DNA from: Brassica napus
Lineage: Eukaryota > Streptophyta > Magnoliopsida > Brassicales > Brassicaceae
NCBI RefSeq assembly: GCF_020379485.1
Contig: NC_063451.1
Span: 20,442,630 to 20,506,629, forward strand
Reading direction: 5' to 3'
DNA: 64,000 nucleotides
Shown: positions 60,106 to 64,000 of the stretch, piece after piece
Numbering within the stretch: position 1 is the first letter of the stretch
How the letters are laid out: each line of letters starts with the position of its first letter
Translations under genes and position numbers: made by a program
The notes under the pieces: generated by a model
The model's input: the letters and a program-made list of their open reading frames with translations, nothing else
Database searches by the model: none
Told to the model about the DNA's origin: nothing

Positions 60106-60246
60106 CCCCTCGTCACGAGATATCCACTCTTTTTCCCTCATCAAAGTTTTATCCCATTGGGTTTTCTTTGATGAGGTTTTTAATGAGGGAAGATCTCATG
60201 ACAATCCAAGCTTGACTTGTTCCACATGGTCAAGCTTGAGAGGGAG

Positions 60247-60754
60247 TGTTAAGATGGAGATCAGGAAGTAAAGAGATGAAGCTTTGAGGTTCAATAGAGT
60301 GTTGAGGCTGAGACAGTAACTTTAGAGTTTTAATGTGGTAACTTTATTTTAACCACAGTAACTACTTGGGAAGTTACCTGATGTGATGAGAAGTTACCTT
60401 GGTGAAGAAAAGAGAAGAAATTCGTCCAAGGAGTGTCAAGGATAAGGTCTCTCTTGGCTGGAAAGGATAAGCACCTTTACAGCAAGTGACAGCCTGTCCA
60501 AACATGTGAAGCATCTCAGTCTAGTATTTCTATTGACTTCACATGCTTATAGGTCTAAGTTGAATACATTGAACATAGACATGATTGTAATCTCTTTATA
60601 GCTTGTAATCTCTCATTTGAATCAATTAATGGAGTTTTGAGTATTCTCTCTAGTTCTTTATTCTCTTAGTCTCTCTTAATCTCCAAATCTCATACAATTT
60701 ATACTAATCATCTCTTGATCTTTATTCATCACTCTACAAATACAAAAGTGTATA
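60247..60754 (+). repeat. 3' LTR of the older copia element
   Basis: It starts TGTTAAGATGGAG after the purine tract and ends AAAGTGTATA. The following bases (TGGGCTTTAATT) belong to the duplicated flank of the dioxygenase gene. Confidence 0.85.
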
Positions 60755-60980
60755 TGGGCTTTAATTAAAAGCCGATTTCATAATAGGAAGTAAAAGTGAC
60801 GTCACCATTTCATAATCTATTTTTTCCCTGACCGTCGTTTTAATTGATAATAACATAGATCTGAGTGTAGAAATGAGCTTTAATTAAAGGCCCAGTTTCT
60901 TTTAGGCCATCAAAGATCCATTTTCTGTCACATTAAAATGGTGGCATCTCTCCGTGAAATTCATCTGTTCAATCTTCTCA
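60755..60980 (-). repeat. Duplicated 5' flank of the dioxygenase gene
   Basis: 60,805-60,955 closely repeats 55,133-55,275, including TTTTTCCCTGAC, CGTCGTTTT, AACATAGATCTGAGTGTAGA, AAAGGCCCA and the AAAATG block. A further partial copy lies at 60,757-60,775. The duplication extends just into the start-codon area of the gene (a GTGACGTCACCATTTC version), but the coding frame is not kept. Confidence 0.75.
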
Positions 60981-62242
60981 TCTATATTATTAAAAGAGAA
61001 GTACCCCTTTGAAAATGTTCTTACTTCATTAATTAAACTTCTTTTTTTGCTTGTTTTTTTCAGTTGCATTTATGAAATATCCTAAAACGAATAAAACTGC
61101 CTAATTTATTACTTGTCTTTTCGGTTACATTAACAAAATATGCTTAAATGAATTTAAACTTCATATTTTATTGTTTGTCTTTTTCAGTTACCTTAATGAA
61201 ATATCCTTAAATAAATTTGGACATAATGTCATTTAATCAACAAAAAAAACTCATGAGTTATCCTTACGTGCATAATTTTAATAATAGAGATTTTTAAAAA
61301 CGTGCATCATTAAAATGTTACCTAAAACATGCAACACTAATATATAACATGCATCAATAAAACTAGAATTTGACTGACACAATTGTACGGATATTATTTT
61401 CAGTTGATTAAATTTAAAAATAATTATTTATTCAAAAATATTTAAGAATGTCTATGTTTTTAAAAATTATATGGTATTATTTGCTCATAACTCATTTGTC
61501 ATTTGATAAATTGTTAGAAAGAAAATTTTAGCATAATATAACTCAGTTGTCATTTGCTAAATTTATGGTTTTTATTTATATTATTTATTATTTAAATATA
61601 ATACTTTTATTTTATATTTGAAAGATAAATGAATTTTCTTTCAAACAATATTTTTGTAAATGTATTTTTTAAAAAATAATCAATTAAAATTGTTATTATC
61701 AATGAATATCATTATTTTTGACATAATTTGAGTTTTCGTTAACATCAAAGCTTATCATATTTTAGGATAATTTTAATTTAAAATGTAATTTTCATATTTT
61801 TCAAACAAATTCTAAAAATATTTTTTTATAATTGTTAAAAAAAATATTGAGTTGCATTTCAAATAAAAATGTAAAGATATTAAAAATATTCTAATTAAAA
61901 TATGTAAAATGTAATATAGTTTTAAGGAAATGGTCAAAATAAAAAAAATTACACATAAAATAATCATGATTTTTGTTAACTGGGCGGATCATTATTTATA
62001 TGATATCACACACGAAAAAAAAATTTCTGTTTTTAAAATTATCTAATTAACTCTATACTCATTTTTTTATATTTTTTATATGATATCACACATTCGTAAA
62101 AAAATAGATAGTTTAAGATGAAAAAAAAAATATTCACTTAATGAATATAATATGAACGAATATTACAAATACATCATTTAATAAAATAAATAATTAAAAA
62201 CTGAAAATTCATATTCGCGCTTGCGCGCGGATCAGGGTCTAG
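60981..62242 (+). mobile_element. Complete non-autonomous Helitron
   Basis: It begins TCTATATTATTAAAAGAGAA after an A and ends with the hairpin CGCGC-TT-GCGCG (62,216-62,227), a 12-base spacer and CTAG before T at 62,243. At 1,262 bp with no coding frame, it must rely on a Rep/helicase from elsewhere. The same hairpin type marks the Helitron end at 182-210. Confidence 0.88.
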
Positions 62243-64000
62243 TACGTTATTATTGTAAGAGTTTCTCTAAGCATTCGTCGGTGGTACAGGAGGAAGTGCT
62301 GTATTGCTCCTTAAGTATCAAGATGAAGTTATGGAAAGGAGATCAAGATTCAATTCATCTTGATTTGTGGTGTTCCAACTTTTTGGGCTGGTAAAACAAA
62401 GCTAACTAGACTTTGATACGGATAACTGCTTACTTTAAAAGACCAAATTAAGATTGATCATGATTTTTAGTTTTGTTTACATTGTGGTAGTATATTGCTT
62501 TTAGATTTTTAGGCAACAAAATGATATGCATTGGTCCCTTTATTAATTAGATCGGTTTGTTGGAATGGTTCAACCATGACTCCTTTGCTTGGTCGGGAAC
62601 ATGTTCGTAAAATAGCTTTGTGTTGACCAAATAAAATTGGCCAAAAGCCCAACAACCGATAAAATCGTTAGAAATTAGAACTGATGATTCAATTTATAAA
62701 AAAAAACTTGGTTACAAATTCAGTTATAATTTCAATGACTTTTCCTTTAGTCGTAGTACATCAAATATAATTTCTTGTCCTTCAGTGTGCATTGATTTAG
62801 TTAGATTTGTTCTTAGCGTGTATATAATGATAGATAATACAAAGAAGAAAAGTTTTGTATACATAATTCTAGAAGTGTTAAAAGTTTTTTTTTTCATCAA
62901 GATGTAAGATGGAAATGACGTAGAAATGTGGATGGGTATAGAAAGAAAACAAAATTCTTAACTATTATTTAGTTTTCAAATATTCTCTTACTATTAATTG
63001 TAGAAATAGTAAAGTACATACATAATTATATATATACATACATACATATATTCAAATGATATTACCATATATATACACTGATATTTATAAAATATATTTT
63101 TTTTTTAAACTTATTTGAACTTGTTGACCCAAACTGAACTATAATTTATATGTTTCATAGGTTCATCATCCGACCCGGTTTTTAAAACATTGATGGTATC
63201 TTATAAAAATCATTTGTCATTTGATAAAGTTTTTTAAAAATAATATACTTTATAATGTGTTTTTATTTATAAATCATGTTATTTAATATGCTCGTGAAGA
63301 TTACTATATCTATTTTAAAAACACACATGTTTCCTTGCAAAATGATATGCTATGCTTTTCATTTTTATATGAAAAATAGTAAACATATGAAGTTTCTAAA
63401 ACAAATTTAATACGTATATATTCAATTATATTTTTTTATTAATTAGTATAATATTTAATACATTTTATTAAAGTAAAATAAAGAATATGTATATATCATC
63501 TAAAAGTTGAAGTAAAAAATGTATTTTAAACGTTTATGAAAATTATTAGTCGTATGATTTATGGTTTTAGATTATCTAACTTTTAGGATATTCTCAAAAT
63601 TACGAGGATGTTAACTAATATTTTTAGCTAATAATATTTTTTTCATTTGATATAATTTAAAAACGAATATTCAAAGATACTGTTAGGAAGATGATACTGA
63701 ATATAGTTATGAATTTATGATTTTAGACATTAAGTTTATTATTGTTTGGCAAGATCATTTTCAATAGGAAAGTAGTTAGTTATGGTATAGATCATTTAGA
63801 TATAGTTATTATCAAATTTAGAAACTATTAAAAGCATATTGTGTTAAATTAATAGATACAACCTCAGTGGTATTAGATTGTAAATATTTATGAAAATTCA
63901 GGGTTAATTCAAATTTGTACTCATATTTTAATAGTTTAGATTATTTCTTTTATTTAATGCGTAACTTATATAAAAAATCTCTAGGATAACTTTATAAAAG
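62243..64000. other. AT-rich DNA, no gene recognised
   Basis: 62,250-62,420 is less AT-rich and may be the distal upstream flank or an exon remnant of a neighbour, but no frame is recognisable. The remainder is AT-rich with a TATATACATACATACATAT run near 63,028-63,050. Confidence 0.4.

Larger units (their letters stand above)
55278..60754 (+). mobile_element. Older Ty1/copia element upstream of the dioxygenase gene
   Basis: LTRs of 520 bp (55,278-55,797) and 508 bp (60,247-60,754) flank gag-pol. The PBS is TGGTATTAGAGCC from 55,798 and the purine tract GAGAGGGAG ends at 60,246. The LTRs differ by an insertion of about 12 bp near the start and by many substitutions, so it is clearly older than the element at 32,353. 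No clean target duplication is visible, and the two flanks are copies of the same host segment. The coding region has several stops. Confidence 0.9.

Overview
The window looks like transposon-dense plant nuclear DNA, most likely from a Brassicaceae genome (Brassica or a close relative). The base is AT-rich. The elements are typical plant types: two CACTA/En-Spm elements, Ty1/copia and Ty3/gypsy remains, L1-type LINEs, a tRNA-derived SINE, a Cassandra-type TRIM carrying a 5S rRNA-like segment, Helitrons, hAT, PIF/Harbinger and Mutator-like small elements, and a piece of plastid DNA with trnE-UUC. Only two loci look like host genes, and both are damaged: an S-domain (G-type lectin) receptor kinase and a 2-oxoglutarate/Fe(II) dioxygenase. 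I see no bacterial operon, CRISPR array or phage. The genus is inferred from repeat style and protein resemblance, not from a search.

Layout. 1-14,100: a Helitron 3' end, a dead LINE on the minus strand (1,668-6,165), a SINE, a PIF/Harbinger derivative with a Myb-like exon, and a Cassandra TRIM whose 3' LTR appears split by an inversion between two MITEs. 13,441-22,965: a copia relic interrupted by CACTA element 1 (14,107-22,296, plus strand, target duplication ACT); its transposase gene is broken but its accessory gene is open. 23,949-31,159: CACTA element 2 (minus strand, target duplication TTT), with both genes apparently intact across all introns. 31,980-40,545: an S-domain receptor-kinase pseudogene interrupted by a young copia element (32,353-37,870, TSD TTGGG), a LINE fragment and an hAT MITE, and followed by a second hAT element. 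41,640-52,862: Helitrons, a LINE with an 18-bp target duplication (42,819-47,851), a gypsy relic holding the plastid insertion, and a small LINE fragment. 52,904-55,138: an 11-exon dioxygenase gene with intact splice sites but one in-frame TAG. An old copia element (55,278-60,754) sits 140 bp upstream of its ATG, followed by a duplicated copy of the 5' flank, a complete Helitron (60,981-62,242) and AT-rich DNA.

How the parts relate. The two CACTA elements belong to one family: same TIR, same gene order (TNP2-type transposase, then Transposase_24-type protein), same intron positions and the same CG-rich subterminal motifs. They face each other. Element 2 looks capable of supplying proteins, and element 1 looks like a substrate that has lost its transposase. 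I found no gene system that I can call new. The strongest novel-looking items are the intact/defective CACTA pair, the telomere-like heptamer array inside element 1, the MITE-mediated inversion through the Cassandra element, and the plastid tRNA insertion inside a gypsy relic.
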